Positions 46,242 to 59,104 are shown, counted from the stretch's first letter. The stretch is DNA of 64,000 bases from Peromyscus leucopus (GCF_004664715.2 NC_051068.1:16674668-16738667), one strand, 5' to 3'. Made by a program: numbers and translations. The notes: a model not told the origin generated them from the sequence alone.

Positions 46242-48066
46242 TTTTTAATTTAAGAAATTTTTTTATTCATTTGCATACCAACCACAGATCCCCCACTCAT
46301 TTCCTCCTGCTGCTCCTCTCCAGTCTTTTTCCCTGCTGACCCAGCCCCCATTCCCTCCTCCAAAAGGGTAAAGGATGCCATGGGGAGTCAGCAAAGCCTG
46401 GTACATTTGGTTGAGTCAGGACTAATCCCTTTCCCCCTACATCTAGGCTGAGCAAAGCATTCCACCATAGGTCGTGGGCACCAAAATGCAGCTCATGTAC
46501 CATGGATAGATTCTGATCCCACTGCCAGGTTCCCCTCAAACAGACCAAGCTACACCACTTCTCCACGTGCAGAGGGCCGAGTCTGGTCCCATGCAGGTTC
46601 CACAGCTGTTGGTCTAAAGTTCGTGAGTTCCTATGAGCTTGGTTCAGTTGTCTCTGTAGATTTCCCCATCATGATCTTGAACCCCCTTACTCATATAATC
46701 CCTCTTCCCTCTCTTCGACTGGACTCTAGAGTTTGGCCTGCTGCTTAGCTGTGGATCTCTGCATCTGCTTCCATCAGTTACTAAATGAAGGCTCAATGAT
46801 GACAGGGTATTCACCAATCTGATTACAGCAGTTAGGCCAGCTCAAGCACCTCCTTCACTATTGCTAGTAGTCTAGGCCGGGCTGGTCCTTGTGGATTCCT
46901 GGGAACTTCCCTAGCGCCATAATGTCTGCCTCTATCAAGATATCACTTTCATTGCTCTCCCACTCCATCCTTTTCCAGCTCAACTATCCTGTTCCCTCAT
47001 GCACTCATCCCCCATTCCCTCCCCTCTATTGCCCCCCTTGCTCCCAGTTTACTCATGGAGAGCTCATCTATTTCTTCTTCCCAAGGCAATCCATGAGTCC
47101 CTCTATGATCCTCCTTGTTACCTAGCTTCTCTGGAGCTGTGGGTTGTAGCCTGGTTACTCTTTGCTTTACATCTAGAATCCACATATGAGTGAGTACATA
47201 CCATATTTGTCATTCTGAGTGGATTACCTCACTCAGGATAATATTTTCTAGTTCCATCCAGTTGTCTGCCAATTTCATGATGTCATTGTTTTTTACAGCT
47301 GAGTAGTACTCCATTGTGTATATGTACCACAATGTTCTTTATCCATTCTTCAGTTGAGGGCATCTAGAGTTGTTTCCAGGTTCTGGCTATTATGAATAAT
47401 GCCGCTATGAACATAGTTGAGCATGTGTCCTTGTGGTATGGTTGAGCTTGCCTTGGGTATATGCTCAAGAGTTGTATCATTGGGTCTTCAATACTGATTT
47501 CCAAAAGGCTGTACAAGTTTGCACTCCCAGCAACAGTGAAGGAGTGTTCCTCTTGCTCCACATCTTCTCCAACTTAAGCTGTCATCAGTGTTTTTTGATC
47601 TTAGTCATTCTGACAGGTGTAAGATGGTATCTCAGAGTTGTTTTGATTTGCATTTCCCTGATGACTAAGGATGTTGAGCAATTCCTTAAATGTCTTTCAG
47701 CCATTTGAGAGTCTTCTGTTGAGAATTCTCTGTTTAGATCTGTAGCTCATTTTTTTTTTTTTAAATTCGATTGTTTGGTATTTTGATGTCTAGTTTCTTG
47801 AGTTCTTTTTATATTTTGGAGATCAGCCCTCTATCATATGTGGGTTGGTGAAGATCTTTTTCCATTCTGTAGGCTGTTGTTTTGTCTTATTTATCATATC
47901 CTTTGCTTTACAGAAGCTTTTAAGTTTCAGGATGTCCCATTTATTAATTGTTGCTCTCAGTGTCTGTGCTACTGGTGTTCTATTTAGTAAGTGGTCTCCT
48001 GTGCCAATGCTTTCAAGGCTACTTCCTACTTTCTCTTCTATCAGGTTCGGTGTCTCTGAATTTATG
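46242..48066 (-). mobile_element. 5'-truncated L1 retrotransposon
   Basis: The minus-strand order is ORF2 C-terminal part, 3' UTR, poly(A). On + it starts with T8 and 'attcatttgcataccaacca', then the C-rich UTR, then antisense ORF2 landmarks such as 'tgagtagtactccattgtgt'. 'acctcaacagattt' flanks it (46228-46241, 48067-48080). It is truncated at its 5' end, and the frames are interrupted. Confidence 0.92.
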
Positions 48067-48588
48067 ACCTCAACAGATTTCTACACTGAATATCATCTAT
48101 TTGCAAAGCCTGATATGGAGAAAGTGCTCATCCATATTGGTATTTTGAAGAGAAAGAAAAGATGCAGCCAGTTCTTATCCTGACTTTCCTAGACCTGCAC
48201 ACATGCTGTGCATGAAAATAAAGATGTAACATGATGGAGGCAGAGCTGGAATGGAAGGAAAAGCATCAACCCTCTTTTTAACCCCCAGCCCCAATAAGGA
48301 AAGAAAATTCAGAATGCTGAGTTCCAGCACCAATGGCTCCACAGTCTCCCTTTATAATAAAAACCAGTCACCTGCTATGTTTGAATACTCAGTACCCAAG
48401 TACTTAAATTGAAGTAAATATGTTAGACTTATAGTCTTCCAGCATTATGGTATATAAAGGGAAGAAAACAAGATATTTATTCTACATTAGAGTTGTCATT
48501 ATAGCCCATAGATTATAAGTGATGATTAGACAATAACTAATCATGTGCTTTAAGTTATTTTATAGCATTTTCTCTGCACTTTTTATAG

Positions 48589-48666
48589 CCTTTATATGTA
48601 GCAATAACAGACTTGGAAACTGTGAATGATGTTATGAAGAAGTTACTACCTATGATAGGAATGCCT
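48589..48666 (+). CDS. exon, RA domain part 1
   Basis: Acceptor 'tttttatag', donor 'cct|gtaagt'. 26 codons in phase 0, including 'LETVNDVMKKLLPMIGM'. Reads directly into the next exon's 'SAQDYQLW'. Confidence 0.7.
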
Positions 48667-49075
48667 GTAAGTTACTTTCAAGCTACTTTGACTTTAATTT
48701 GAGCCTTTTTTGGAGATCCACATATGTACAAATGTGCATATGAAGATATACAGAAGACACTTGTCATGATTTAGAACTGAAGCATCTAAGATATAATGAT
48801 AGATTTTAGAGGAACATTTTCTTGAATATTTGTCTAAGGTTCATGTGAAATGAAATTCATAGCTCAATGGTTTTGAGCTATACTTTTAGTCTCCCTGGAC
48901 AATTTACATTTTCTATTGTAAAAAATAATTGAGATTATTTGGTCATGTGCACACATCAAATTTAAAGACTGCCAATTGTGGAGGTAATGATGTTCTTTTC
49001 TTATTTCTTGATTATATTGTACTTCATATTTGGTATATAATTTGTCCTCCTCTCCCATTCTTTCTTCTTTAACTT

Positions 49076-49420
49076 CTGTGTGTGTGGAGGTGTAGATGGA
49101 TGTGTTTGGGTATGTTCTTTTTTCTCTCTCTCTTAATATTTATGTGTATGTGTCTTTTTCTATCTCTGTTCTTCTTTCTCTCTGCATACATATCTGTGTT
49201 TAACTTTGTCTTTTTGTGTAAATATACGTGTCTCTGTGTATTTATGTCTCTCTTTGTGTATATGTTTCTCTGTATGTATAGATGACCCTCTCTATCACCA
49301 TCTGTGAATTTATATGATTTCTCTGTGTTGTTCTCTCTGTCTCTGTCTTTCCATGTCTATGTCTGTCTCTCCCTGGGTCTGTCTCTCTCTCTCTCTTTCT
49401 CTCACTTCCATGGTGTGTTG
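49076..49420. repeat. TG/TCTG-rich low-complexity tract
   Basis: Pyrimidine- and TG-rich sequence in the first visible intron. It opens false Leu/Ser/Cys-rich frames on + and Arg/Glu/Thr-rich frames on -. Confidence 0.8.
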
Positions 49421-50248
49421 GGGATGGTATGGTGTTTATCTGCTTGAGTGTGTAGTCTGTCATTTTAATAATTTAAGACTTCTACAGGGCAGTGCAATTG
49501 TTTTTAATCTGGAATCAACAACAAAGTCCAATTAAGATAACTCCAGTTAAGCTATGTTTTACTTACCCACTATAGTGGGTGCTAAATATTTCAACAGAAT
49601 ACTCTATTTAGATGGTTGTTCCAAATGGATCCATAGCACTGGTGTACAGTATTGTGTGTGGAGCTGTTTTCAGCATCTGGCCTATTTTCTAGGTTAGACA
49701 CACGTCCTTCCTCTCCACAGATTGGACATTTCTAAATGAAAGCCAAAAGTTGTTTTTACTCCTAGGCATCCTCAAAGCCTCTCTGTTTTTTTTTTTTTTC
49801 TATTTTGCCCAGTCTTGCTGGCCCACATCTTTTAAGGATACTTTTGCTCAAGAAATCATAGGCATGAGGTTGTATGGCTCTCTGAGTACTAAGGTTGTCA
49901 TTCATGTCAAGTCAATATTCCACATACATGTGGACAAACAGATGTAACAGATCTTGGAATAACATTTTTGTTGGTAAGTGTTGATGGGTAAATGTAATTT
50001 TTTTATCCAGGGTCATTCAGAGTCTATTTGGATCAATAGATCTAGCTCCATCAGAAAGGCAAGGCAAGTACCCAAGGGGTTTTCTCCTGAAATCATGCAG
50101 ATGACTCAAACCTGTAGTCAAAAGACACATCATTAATACTGATCCTAATAACTTTCCTGCTGGAGAGCTGGGAATGGTGAGGAAAGGTATTCTTAAAGAA
50201 TCCACTGTGAAAGATTATCTCTGATGGTTGGTTCTTTTTGCCCCCCAG

Positions 50249-50312
50249 AGTGCTCAAGATTACCAACTGTGGTTCTGTCGTGGCCTCCAAGAAGCCCCAA
50301 GCCTACTCCAAG
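50249..50312 (+). CDS. exon, RA domain part 2
   Basis: Acceptor 'tgccccccag', donor 'ag|gtaagt'. 21 codons plus one base, with 'SAQDYQLWFCRGLQEAPS'. The leftover base pairs with the first two bases of the next exon to give Glu. Confidence 0.75.
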
Positions 50313-50663
50313 GTAAGTAACAGGGAAAACTAAAGAGGGCTGACCAAGGCAATGTTTTCACCCTGAATTCTCAACGTTTTCATCATTCAGTCTTAAATTT
50401 AAATCAACATTAAAAGAAAATAACTTAAACATTATTTAATTCATTTAATTCACAATTACCAACTATTTAATAGAACCCAGTCACATGATACTGTATCTTT
50501 ATGCAACAGTCTATGGTCTGGTGGAAAAAAAACCTGGAATTTTCCTGTGCATTTCCACCTGAGAAATATAATTTTCCTAAAAAGTCAAATAAAACAAGAT
50601 TTTGGATTTCTTGATTCTAAATAAAAAAATTTAATTTTCATTCGTTGAAGATTAAAGACAATG

Positions 50664-50880
50664 CTAGGGGCTAGAGAGATGTCTCGGTGATTAAGAGCAC
50701 TTACTAACTTGTTGTTCTTGCAAAAGGACTTGTTTTGATCCACAACACCCACAACCATCAAAACTCGAGTTTCAGGGGATGTGATTCCCTCTTCTGACCT
50801 GCTCAGGCAGCAGGTACAGCATGATGCACAGATATACATGTGAGAAAAAAACACACATTCATAAATAAGTCTAAAATTTA
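50664..50880 (+). repeat. B2/B3 SINE, intronic
   Basis: 'gggctagagagatgtctcgg', 'gattccctcttctgacctgc' and an AT-rich tail. Diverged sense copy. Confidence 0.8.
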
Positions 50881-52889
50881 AAAACTGAAATTTAAAAACT
50901 TTAAAGAATATTCCATTTATTCCAAACTATGTAGCTTCTGTTTTGGCATGAACATGTGAAATCTAGCCATTTCTCTGAATCCATGTAAATATAGTCAGTT
51001 ACATCTCTCTATGACCTCATTGAATGAGAAATATTCTGTTCAGACTTTGGAAGCCTTCCTGACTGAATCATCTGCTATTCCTTATGTTGCATTTTTCTGG
51101 AATTTTTCACAAGATTATTGACATATAGGTAATAGTAATAGATCGATTTATCTGAAGCATTTGGATAAGAATTAAAAATCTGAGATTACCAAATCTGCTT
51201 CTGAGGCTGACCTTCAAAAGATACTGAAAAGGTGATGTTCTAAGACATGTAGTGTTCCTCAGACAAGTAACAGTGAGGATGTCTGTTGGAGGTGAGAGAA
51301 CATTACCTTATTCAAACCTTTCTCATGTATCCTAAGAACAATCTGTGGGGACATTCTTGGTTATTCAACATACAGAAATCAGACTAATTTTTAAAAATAT
51401 TTATTTTCTGGGTTTTAGAACATTGGGCAATATCAGGGGAATAACCCACCTACATATTTGATTTTTTTTTTTATGGCACAGGGTATTGATATGGAGCCCA
51501 GGCAGGTAAGGGACTCCTGACCCTCACTGTCATAAGCAAATGAGTGCTGGGAATACAGACATATGCCAAAAATGTCTGGTCCTTTCGCTTTTTATAAGGT
51601 GGATACAATTACAGTTCTCAGTCAATAATAAAACAAATGGGGGGGCTTATTACAAAATAAATTTAATTACTGTAAGGTGTCAACTTGGTAATATTTTAAT
51701 TCTAAGGATTTGGAAGAGCTTTGCACATCATGGATGCTTCAGAAATCCCAAGAACTGAACAGTCTTGTTGATTTCTCAGCATTCATTTTGAATGTGTATT
51801 TCAACCCACAGGCCATACTCAAGTAAGTATACTCATACTAGATTGTTCCATATTGATCCCTTGGAAGCTTCTAGAGTCTACTAATTTAAATGTTACTGTA
51901 ACTCTTGATCTGATTGTAGCACTGGCATTGTATCTGTGTCAGAAGGAAAGGCAAAGCAAGAGCTTAATTATACTGGTGATTAATCAGAAATGGACAGGGG
52001 CAAGATTCCATCCTTCTCAGAAAATCATATCCACACCACAGCACAGACTCTTTAAGGTTCCTTTAGAGAAGAAAAATGTAAAACGTGGGAGAGCAAAGAA
52101 AACATCTCTACATTAATTCCAATTTTGTGCATGTAGTTCTAGCCCACAGTCGCTGTCAGAACAAAGTCCAAGAATGGAGTCTTGAGAGGGAAATTCTGAG
52201 TGCTTGTGAGAAAACTCCACAAGACCAAGACAATGGTCTTGTGACTTCTGTTTCATCAAAAACATGGAAATGTTTTGGCATGTGATTTTGTGCTCTTCCC
52301 AGGTGTAGCAGATAGGAGTGAGTTCACTTTCACGTCAGCTGCTGTTACTCAGCAGCCTCTATGGAAAGTATTTTTGCCACGGGCAGCTTGTCCTTGTGAT
52401 TGTGCACTTTGCTCAGGAGATTTTTCTTCACCCTCAGAGTACCAATTGTCTAATGCTCTCAATAAAGTTGGCTGCTTCATGAGACTTTAATCCACCTCAT
52501 GTTAAGGCCCCGTATCCCAGGTTCGTGCCCCCTCGAGTGGTAAACAACTGCTGTGTGCAGGAGGCTTCTGTGTTTTCAAGGCAGAAACCAGCAGGCCTTA
52601 AAACTGTCACAGGGAGCACAGCAAAATCCCCCACACAGTGTGCTGATGGCCTATGTTCTTCAAACAAAGTGACAAGTTGAAAGTTTTCTGTTTTTAGAGT
52701 TCTCAACTTACACATCCTTACCTCATCAGAGCATCCCAGGGAGGCTCCTGATGCTCAGCGTGTACAGTCTGCTTGGTCGAGAAGCACAAGGAGAAATCCA
52801 ATATAACAGTGCATGCTAAAGCACATTGGCAGGTTTGCTCACATTCATGACCCTCAGTTTCAACTCACATTCCTATTTTCTTCTCATAG

Positions 52890-53075
52890 AGCATGAGCAT
52901 CCCTATGACATCATCATGAGAAACATTCAAAGTAACGTCAGTCAACGACGACGACGGAAATCAAGGAAGTGCACAGCTTTTCCTGCCCTGCCTGGGCTGT
53001 ATGTGGAACAACCAGATCTACAGGGGCGATTCATCCTAAAGCCCAGAGACCCAGCAGGAAGCCAGAAGCAGAGCA
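52890..53075 (+). CDS. exon, RA domain part 3 and linker
   Basis: Acceptor 'ttcttctcatag', donor 'gca|gtgagt'. Contains 'EHEHPYDIIMRNIQ', a basic 'QRRRRKSRK' run and 'GRFILKPRDPAG'. Phase 1 at both ends, open throughout. Confidence 0.8.
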
Positions 53076-53639
53076 GTGAGTCCATGACCTTCCTTCAAGT
53101 GGCCTTTCTCAATTCCAGTTTCTGTTCTGCATACAATATCAATGCATAGTGTCATTTCTTGTTTGGAAAGGGGCACAATAAGGAACAAAATCAAAAACCA
53201 AACAACATGCCCCAGGCCAGACTTGAGAGAATTCTAAGTGCTGCAAGACTCGCTGTCCATAAGAGAACATTTTATTCTTCCAGACAGATTGTCACCATAA
53301 GTATGCCAAGATACTGCCACAATAACCATGTGTGCAGACAATTTTGGTCCCATTAGAATATGATTTCTAAGACCTGGGTCCCCATATGTTCCCCATCAAG
53401 TTTCATGATCAGAGCAAAAGATGTCCTAATCACTACACTTAGACAAACCTGTAATGAAAGTTATACAGAAAAGTTACTGTACAGAAGGGAGATCATCTTT
53501 CTGGACTTGGGTAGAAATGGCCTTAGGATTGGAGCCCAGTCTCTAATCTCATTTCAGTTCACAAAACAACTGTGTTTTATGTGTGTCTTTAGATCTGAGT
53601 CTGAACTGGAAATGGACCCAATATTTATATATTGGGGCC

Positions 53640-53960
53640 TTTGAATTTATTTAAATATTTTTCCAAATTATACTATACTTTCATTATTTTCCCTTTCCTT
53701 TCTCCAAAACCTTCCCATGAACACTGAGATTGCTTTCAAATTTTTTGTCTTTTAAAAAATTATTACATATATACATGTATAAGCACATGTGCACACGAAC
53801 ATACACACACACATATGCTCACTCACTCACTCACTCATTCACACATCTTACTCAAATCTCATGATATTTTACTTGTGTTTTAAGGCCTGACTATTTGGTA
53901 TTGGGAAGCCAACCAGTATATAGTATGTGAGAAAGACTGTATATTTTGTTTTGTTCTGAG
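53640..53960 (-). mobile_element. old L1 3' UTR fragment with CA/TC repeats
   Basis: 'ccctttcctttctccaaaac' and 'ggcctgactatttggtattg' are antisense L1 3' UTR landmarks. A CA-rich and 'actc'-repeat stretch lies between them at 53768-53845. Confidence 0.55.
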
Positions 53961-54273
53961 AACTCCCCCCTTGTTTTACTGTTCATGCATTTGTAGTAAC
54001 TTTTTAAGATTTCACTATGGTCCAGTATTTTAAAAGCAATCTTAGAAGCGAAAAAGAGACTTTGATCTCACTTTTGAACCTAACACATGGGGCATGGGCC
54101 CAGAGTTACCTGAAACCATAGTCATGGCACACTTGCCTCATGAGAGCATTGTGCTGACGGAAAAGAATCTTACCGTTGATTCTTCAAAAAGCTCAGCAGA
54201 AAGCTAAGAATGAACAACTTATGACACTGGAGGACAAGAACACAACTTGATCTGAACACCAGTGGGAGGCTTG

Positions 54274-54773
54274 NNNNNNNNNNNNNNNNNNNNNNNNNNN
54301 NNNNNNNNNNNNNNNNNNNNNNNNNNNNNNNNNNNNNNNNNNNNNNNNNNNNNNNNNNNNNNNNNNNNNNNNNNNNNNNNNNNNNNNNNNNNNNNNNNNN
54401 NNNNNNNNNNNNNNNNNNNNNNNNNNNNNNNNNNNNNNNNNNNNNNNNNNNNNNNNNNNNNNNNNNNNNNNNNNNNNNNNNNNNNNNNNNNNNNNNNNNN
54501 NNNNNNNNNNNNNNNNNNNNNNNNNNNNNNNNNNNNNNNNNNNNNNNNNNNNNNNNNNNNNNNNNNNNNNNNNNNNNNNNNNNNNNNNNNNNNNNNNNNN
54601 NNNNNNNNNNNNNNNNNNNNNNNNNNNNNNNNNNNNNNNNNNNNNNNNNNNNNNNNNNNNNNNNNNNNNNNNNNNNNNNNNNNNNNNNNNNNNNNNNNNN
54701 NNNNNNNNNNNNNNNNNNNNNNNNNNNNNNNNNNNNNNNNNNNNNNNNNNNNNNNNNNNNNNNNNNNNNNNNN
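54274..54773. other. assembly gap, 500 N, intronic
   Basis: Exactly 500 N between the exons at 52890 and 54902. Phase continuity suggests that no exon need be missing, but this is not proven. Confidence 0.99.
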
Positions 54774-54901
54774 CGGAAATTTTATATCAGAAATGATAAC
54801 CTCTTTGTATGCGTTACACCAGGTACATTATAAACTGGGAATCTGCGACAAAGGTTGCATAAATGAAACTACTCCGTGTAATGATCTCATCTCATCTTTA
54901 G

Positions 54902-55080
54902 ATACAGAGGAGCCAACATTTAAGAGAAGACAGCCTTTCATATCCTGGTTGTTCCACAAGGGCTCTGTGCCTCACCAGGACCAAGTGTGCACAACCCCAC
55001 CAGTTGTGAAGACAGGAAAACTCTTTGGAAAAGATCTGACTGCCATTTGTGAGGATGGCACTCTACCTACAGTGATTCTG
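54902..55080 (+). CDS. exon, linker and start of RhoGAP
   Basis: Acceptor 'ctcatctcatctttag', donor 'ctg|gtaggt'. Enters in phase 1, matching the previous exon, and ends in phase 0. 'FKRRQPFISWLFHKG' is the linker. 'LFGKDLTAICEDGTLPTVIL' begins the GAP fold. The exon starts 128 bases after the second gap. Confidence 0.85.
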
Positions 55081-55502
55081 GTAGGTCTCATATAGTTCTT
55101 CTCTGGCTGTCCTGAGGACAAAATCCTGCTTCTCCTAAATACCTCCCCTCTTCGATTCTATCATCAAGTGGAGAAACAAGTGTGCATCAAATCATTGGCT
55201 TAAGAATAGGAAGGTAAGAGAGGGCTATTCACCACAAACCGTGTATTGGAAAAGTTGGATTAAATCACTTTACTGTAGTGGAAAATCTGATTACAAATAA
55301 ACATTGCCTGAGGTCTCAGGGTTAACATTAGGGTAGGATTGGTACAACAGGAGATAGAAGCACCAAAACCAGGTCAGGTCCTCTTCATCCACACCAGCTC
55401 TGGCATTGCACCTGCGCACACCATTAGTCTGGTTCTCAAGAAGAAGGGACACCTGCTCTGTGCTGCCAGTGGAGTGACAGGTGTTTCTCTTTCTTTTCTC
55501 AG

Positions 55503-55664
55503 GACATACTATCCTTTTATTAGTGTAAGGGGGGCAATCACTGAAGGTATCTTCAGCACACCTGCAAAACAAGAGCATTCCTATCCCTAAAGGAAAGGCT
55601 GGATTCTGGGACAGAAGTGAACTTGAACAACGAAAGTGTCCCTGTTGTGGCATCTATCTTAAAG
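55503..55664 (+). CDS. exon, RhoGAP arginine-finger region, broken
   Basis: Acceptor 'ctcttttctcag', donor 'aag|gtaggg', 162 bases, which is 54 codons if intact. It opens 'DILSF' in phase 0. After a T4 run the sense continues one frame over ('ITEGIFSTPA'). After an A4 run it returns to the first frame ('LKERLDSGTEVNLNNES'). The two shifts cancel, but in the entry frame a TAG lies between them. Arg of the 'GIFR' motif is Ser. Confidence 0.8.
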
Positions 55665-56124
55665 GTAGGGCGAGTCCTCGCATCCTCTACACTCAGGATT
55701 CCTCCCAATCGGTGTGAGTAGTTTCCTGCATCATGTGTACTCTTGAAGGACAGTAGACAGGACTGATAGAAATCTGATAAGCCAAATGTTCCTCTGATAC
55801 TCACAACAGAAGGGTTCAAGCATAAACCAGTCACAGTGAAGGGTAATGTGACTAAGTATCTTCTATTTGATTCCTCTGTGTTCCTCATGCAAAACAGGTT
55901 TCAAAATAATAATAGGGTATGGAGGGTCATTTTATACAGTCATATGAGTGTCACCTTGTGTACATGCCTAGTCAGATGTGTTTTGTTACCAGTTTTCATC
56001 ATTCTTTGTCACTCTTTAAGTTTTTTCTGAGAGGCAAGTTTTTCTTCCTTAGTAGAGCATGCATCTCCTCCATTTAACATAGCCATTAAGATCCCATGAT
56101 TTTCCTGTCTCCCTCTCATGCAAT

Positions 56125-56670
56125 GTTGAGATCCAAATGCAGGTCCTCATGGCTTTGAAGCTGGCATTCTTAATCACTGAGCCATCTCTTCAGCCCCATA
56201 AAATGATACTTTTATGTTACTATTAAAATTCAACTTAAATTACATCATTTCACTCCTTCCTTTTCCTTGCTCTAAGTTCTCATGTTTCCCATCAACTTCC
56301 CACTTCCTCTCAAATACAGGGTCCATTTTCTTTAATTTTTGTTATTATATACATATATACATATACATCCATAAAAATGTTAAAACAACCTGATAAGTCC
56401 ACTAATGGTTAGCAGTATATGCATTATTTCTTAGCCACCAGTAGATATTGGATTACCAATTAGGGGGTTCATCTTTGAGGAAGACTTATTTTTCCACTCT
56501 CAGTAGTATTTATGTGTCTGTAGTTCTTCATCTAGAAGTCTGGCTTCATGAGATTTCCCCATCCCAAGTTAGTGCTACTAAGGATGATATTTTTGTTCAG
56601 AAATATTGTTTAAGGAACCATATTGTTGCTCAGTCTTGTGATATTTATTTGACAGTCACTATACAATGAC
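56125..56670 (-). mobile_element. B2 end and old L1 3' UTR fragment
   Basis: 56140-56200 holds the antisense tRNA-like end of a B2 ('cactgagccatctcttcagc'). 56228-56670 has antisense L1 3' UTR landmarks ('cctgataagtccactaatgg', 'gttcttcatctagaagtctg'). Confidence 0.6.
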
Positions 56671-56704
56671 ACACATTCCATTTCCTCTGCCACTTAGAGG
56701 ATGT

Positions 56705-57173
56705 TATTTTGTTGGTTTTGTTCTTTTTTGGTGGGGAGGGGGCTCTCAGTTCTCAAATAAACCACACACAAAGGCTTATTCTTAATTACAAATGCCCAGC
56801 CTTAACTTGGTTTATTTCTTGCCAACTTTTCTTACCTTTAAATTATCCCATCTAATTTTTCCCCTCTGGGTTTTTCCTTTTCTTACTTCTGTATATCTTA
56901 CTTTCATTCTTACTCTGTGGCTTACTATGTAGCTGGGTGGCTGGCCCCTGAAGGCCTCATCCTTCTTTGGCTCCTTGATCTCCCCAGATTTCTCCTTCTA
57001 TGTACTCTTTCTGCATGCCAGCCCCACATATTTCTCTGTCCTGCCTCCCTATTGGCCATTCAGCTCTCTGTTAGACCATCAGGTGTTTTAGACAGGCAAA
57101 GTAACAGTTTCACAGAGTTAAACAAATGCAACATAAACAAAAGTAACACACCTTAAAATAGTATTCTACAACA
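56705..57173 (-). repeat. LTR-type repeat, intronic
   Basis: On the minus strand it starts 'tgttgtagaatactat' and continues 'gttgcatttgtttaactctg' and 'aaaacacctgatggtctaac', a widespread rodent ERVK-like LTR by recall. 'atgtta' occurs on both sides (56701-56706, 57174-57179), though the inner boundary on the left is off by about three bases. Confidence 0.6.
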
Positions 57174-57606
57174 ATGTTACTACAAGCATTTTCTCTTGGA
57201 GAATGAAGCACATGAAAGCAAGTCCAGGCTCACCCAGCCTTGGCTTATGTGTGCATGGGTCCATGCAGTTAGGTCACTTGTTTCAGAGCCGTTAGAGTGA
57301 GAAGCAAAAAGTCCTTGATCATGAAGAAATTACCATAATGAATGTTTGTCATTTGAACATAAAAGTTGAGATGAGGTATTGATCTCTTAACTGTGTGCTA
57401 GTGTGCTCTACCCAAAATCTGCTCTTAGGTTTCTAGTTTTGATGGACAAAACATAGTGGGTCTACATGTCAGACTAGGCTCCAACTAGGGTATAGGTTGG
57501 GAACTATGAATGAAGTTGGAACTAAACTGAATTTTACAGTTGAAAGTATTTTGAGTAATTTCTGTGATATATATTTTCCACAAAATATTTTTTCTATGTA
57601 TGTAAG

Positions 57607-57716
57607 GAGTTTCTAAAAAATATACCAGGAAGTGTGCTGACATCTAGACTATATGATGAATGGCTTGGTGTCCTCGACCAAGTGTATGAAGAGAAGAAAG
57701 TAGCTGCAGTGAAGAG
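57607..57716 (+). CDS. exon, RhoGAP middle
   Basis: Acceptor 'tctatgtatgtaag', which is weak in pyrimidines at its end; donor 'ag|gtaatg'. 36 codons plus two bases. 'EFLKNIPGSVLTSRLYDEWL' is a typical GAP core. Fully open. Confidence 0.85.
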
Positions 57717-57935
57717 GTAATGATTCACTAATTTCCTGAGCAACACCAACAAAAAGAGGAATAATGTTTGCTTAGACACATTAGATCATATACCACAGAA
57801 TCATTTACTAAACATATTGACTGACAACAAAAGGTTTCAATTGTTCACAACACAGAAGACATTGTGAAAGGAGAAGTATGACTTGGGGAGTCACATTGGC
57901 CCATGCTTTTAATACATAATCAGCATTTATGTAAC

Positions 57936-57966
<31 letters not shown>

Positions 57967-58161
57967 TGTACATATCAATTAAATTTGTCCTTTTTCTGAC
58001 TTTGGAGAGATATTGCAAGCATAATTTATAGGACACATTCCTACTTTCACTTTACTCTCAAGGAATCATGAATAAGATACAATTACTCTGTTCCCTCTCT
58101 TTGTATTTACAATTTCATGAGTAAAATTTATTGTTTTAAAATAACTTGTCTCTGTGTTCAG

Positions 58162-58347
58162 TCTTTTAGAGCAACTACCCCAACCAAACATCATTCTTTT
58201 GAAACCATTTTTGGAATATTATATAAAATTGAGAGAAACTCTCAATTAAACCACATGACATCTTCTAATTTAGCCATTTGCATAGCCCTGTGTATTCTAT
58301 GCCTGCCTAGTTCTGGCAACTCAAGATTGACAGATATCACCAAAAAG
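58162..58347 (+). CDS. exon, RhoGAP helix region, one frameshift
   Basis: Acceptor 'ctctgtgttcag', donor 'aag|gtaatg'. Begins 'LLEQLPQPNIILLKP'. After a T5 run the family-like text continues one frame over ('HMTSSNLAICIALCIL') to the donor. With 186 bases the length is one short of what the phases of its neighbours need. Confidence 0.8.
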
Positions 58348-59104
58348 GTAATGAGACATATATTTATGCCTAGAGTAAATATACACAAATGAGACAGGAA
58401 TACAGGATTATCCTGAGAGTCTGGGGTTTGTTTTTTGTTTGTTTTTGTTTTTTAAATGAGTGCCCCTTTGATTTTCATTCATCTGGAGAGGAAAAATCAC
58501 TTGTGGGTTTTAAGTAAGTAGAATTTAAATGGTTATTTGAGCTCAGTGACTCAGTCCTTTGTCGATTGTGATTTAGAATATTGTTAGACTAACCCACTGA
58601 GAGCTAACATTGTGAAATGATAAGAAAACATGGGTGCTGGGTTAGAAAATCAAGACTGGACCCTTGATGTGATCACTGAGGAATGTGTGAATTTCTACTT
58701 GTTTTCAAGGTGATTTCCCAACTAAACAAAGGCAAAATGAATTGTTTTATCAGATATGTTGTTCTGAGACATGGTTAGTGTGATTAAATATATCCTTGGC
58801 CTCTTGTTGCTGATTATGGTTGAATTAGAGATACTTTTCTATGGCAGGCACACTTCAAATACTACAGTAAAATACCAGAATTTATTCAGCATAAAGACTC
58901 TAGTATTTGAGTTTCTGATTAACTATTGATTGAGCAATTGCTCTTGGGCCCCTAAGAAGTACATCACAGGAAGGCCTGACTCAGGACAGCTTTTCTCATT
59001 TTGTGTAGAATCAACGAACGGAAGAGAAAGCTAGGGTTCCAAACAACATGTCATTGCAGATCCACAATTACCCAATTCACTGCAAATAGGCCTTACATCA
59101 AATA

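Noticed and set aside
47845..48183. 112-codon frame ending just upstream of the first RA exon, a possible 5' exon
   Set aside because: Most of it is antisense L1 ORF2. Only the last 35 codons are outside the L1, and no donor or PH-like sequence supports them.
54262..55095. A 277-codon frame on +
   Set aside because: Most of it is the N gap. Only the exon 54902-55080 is supported by splice sites and family likeness.
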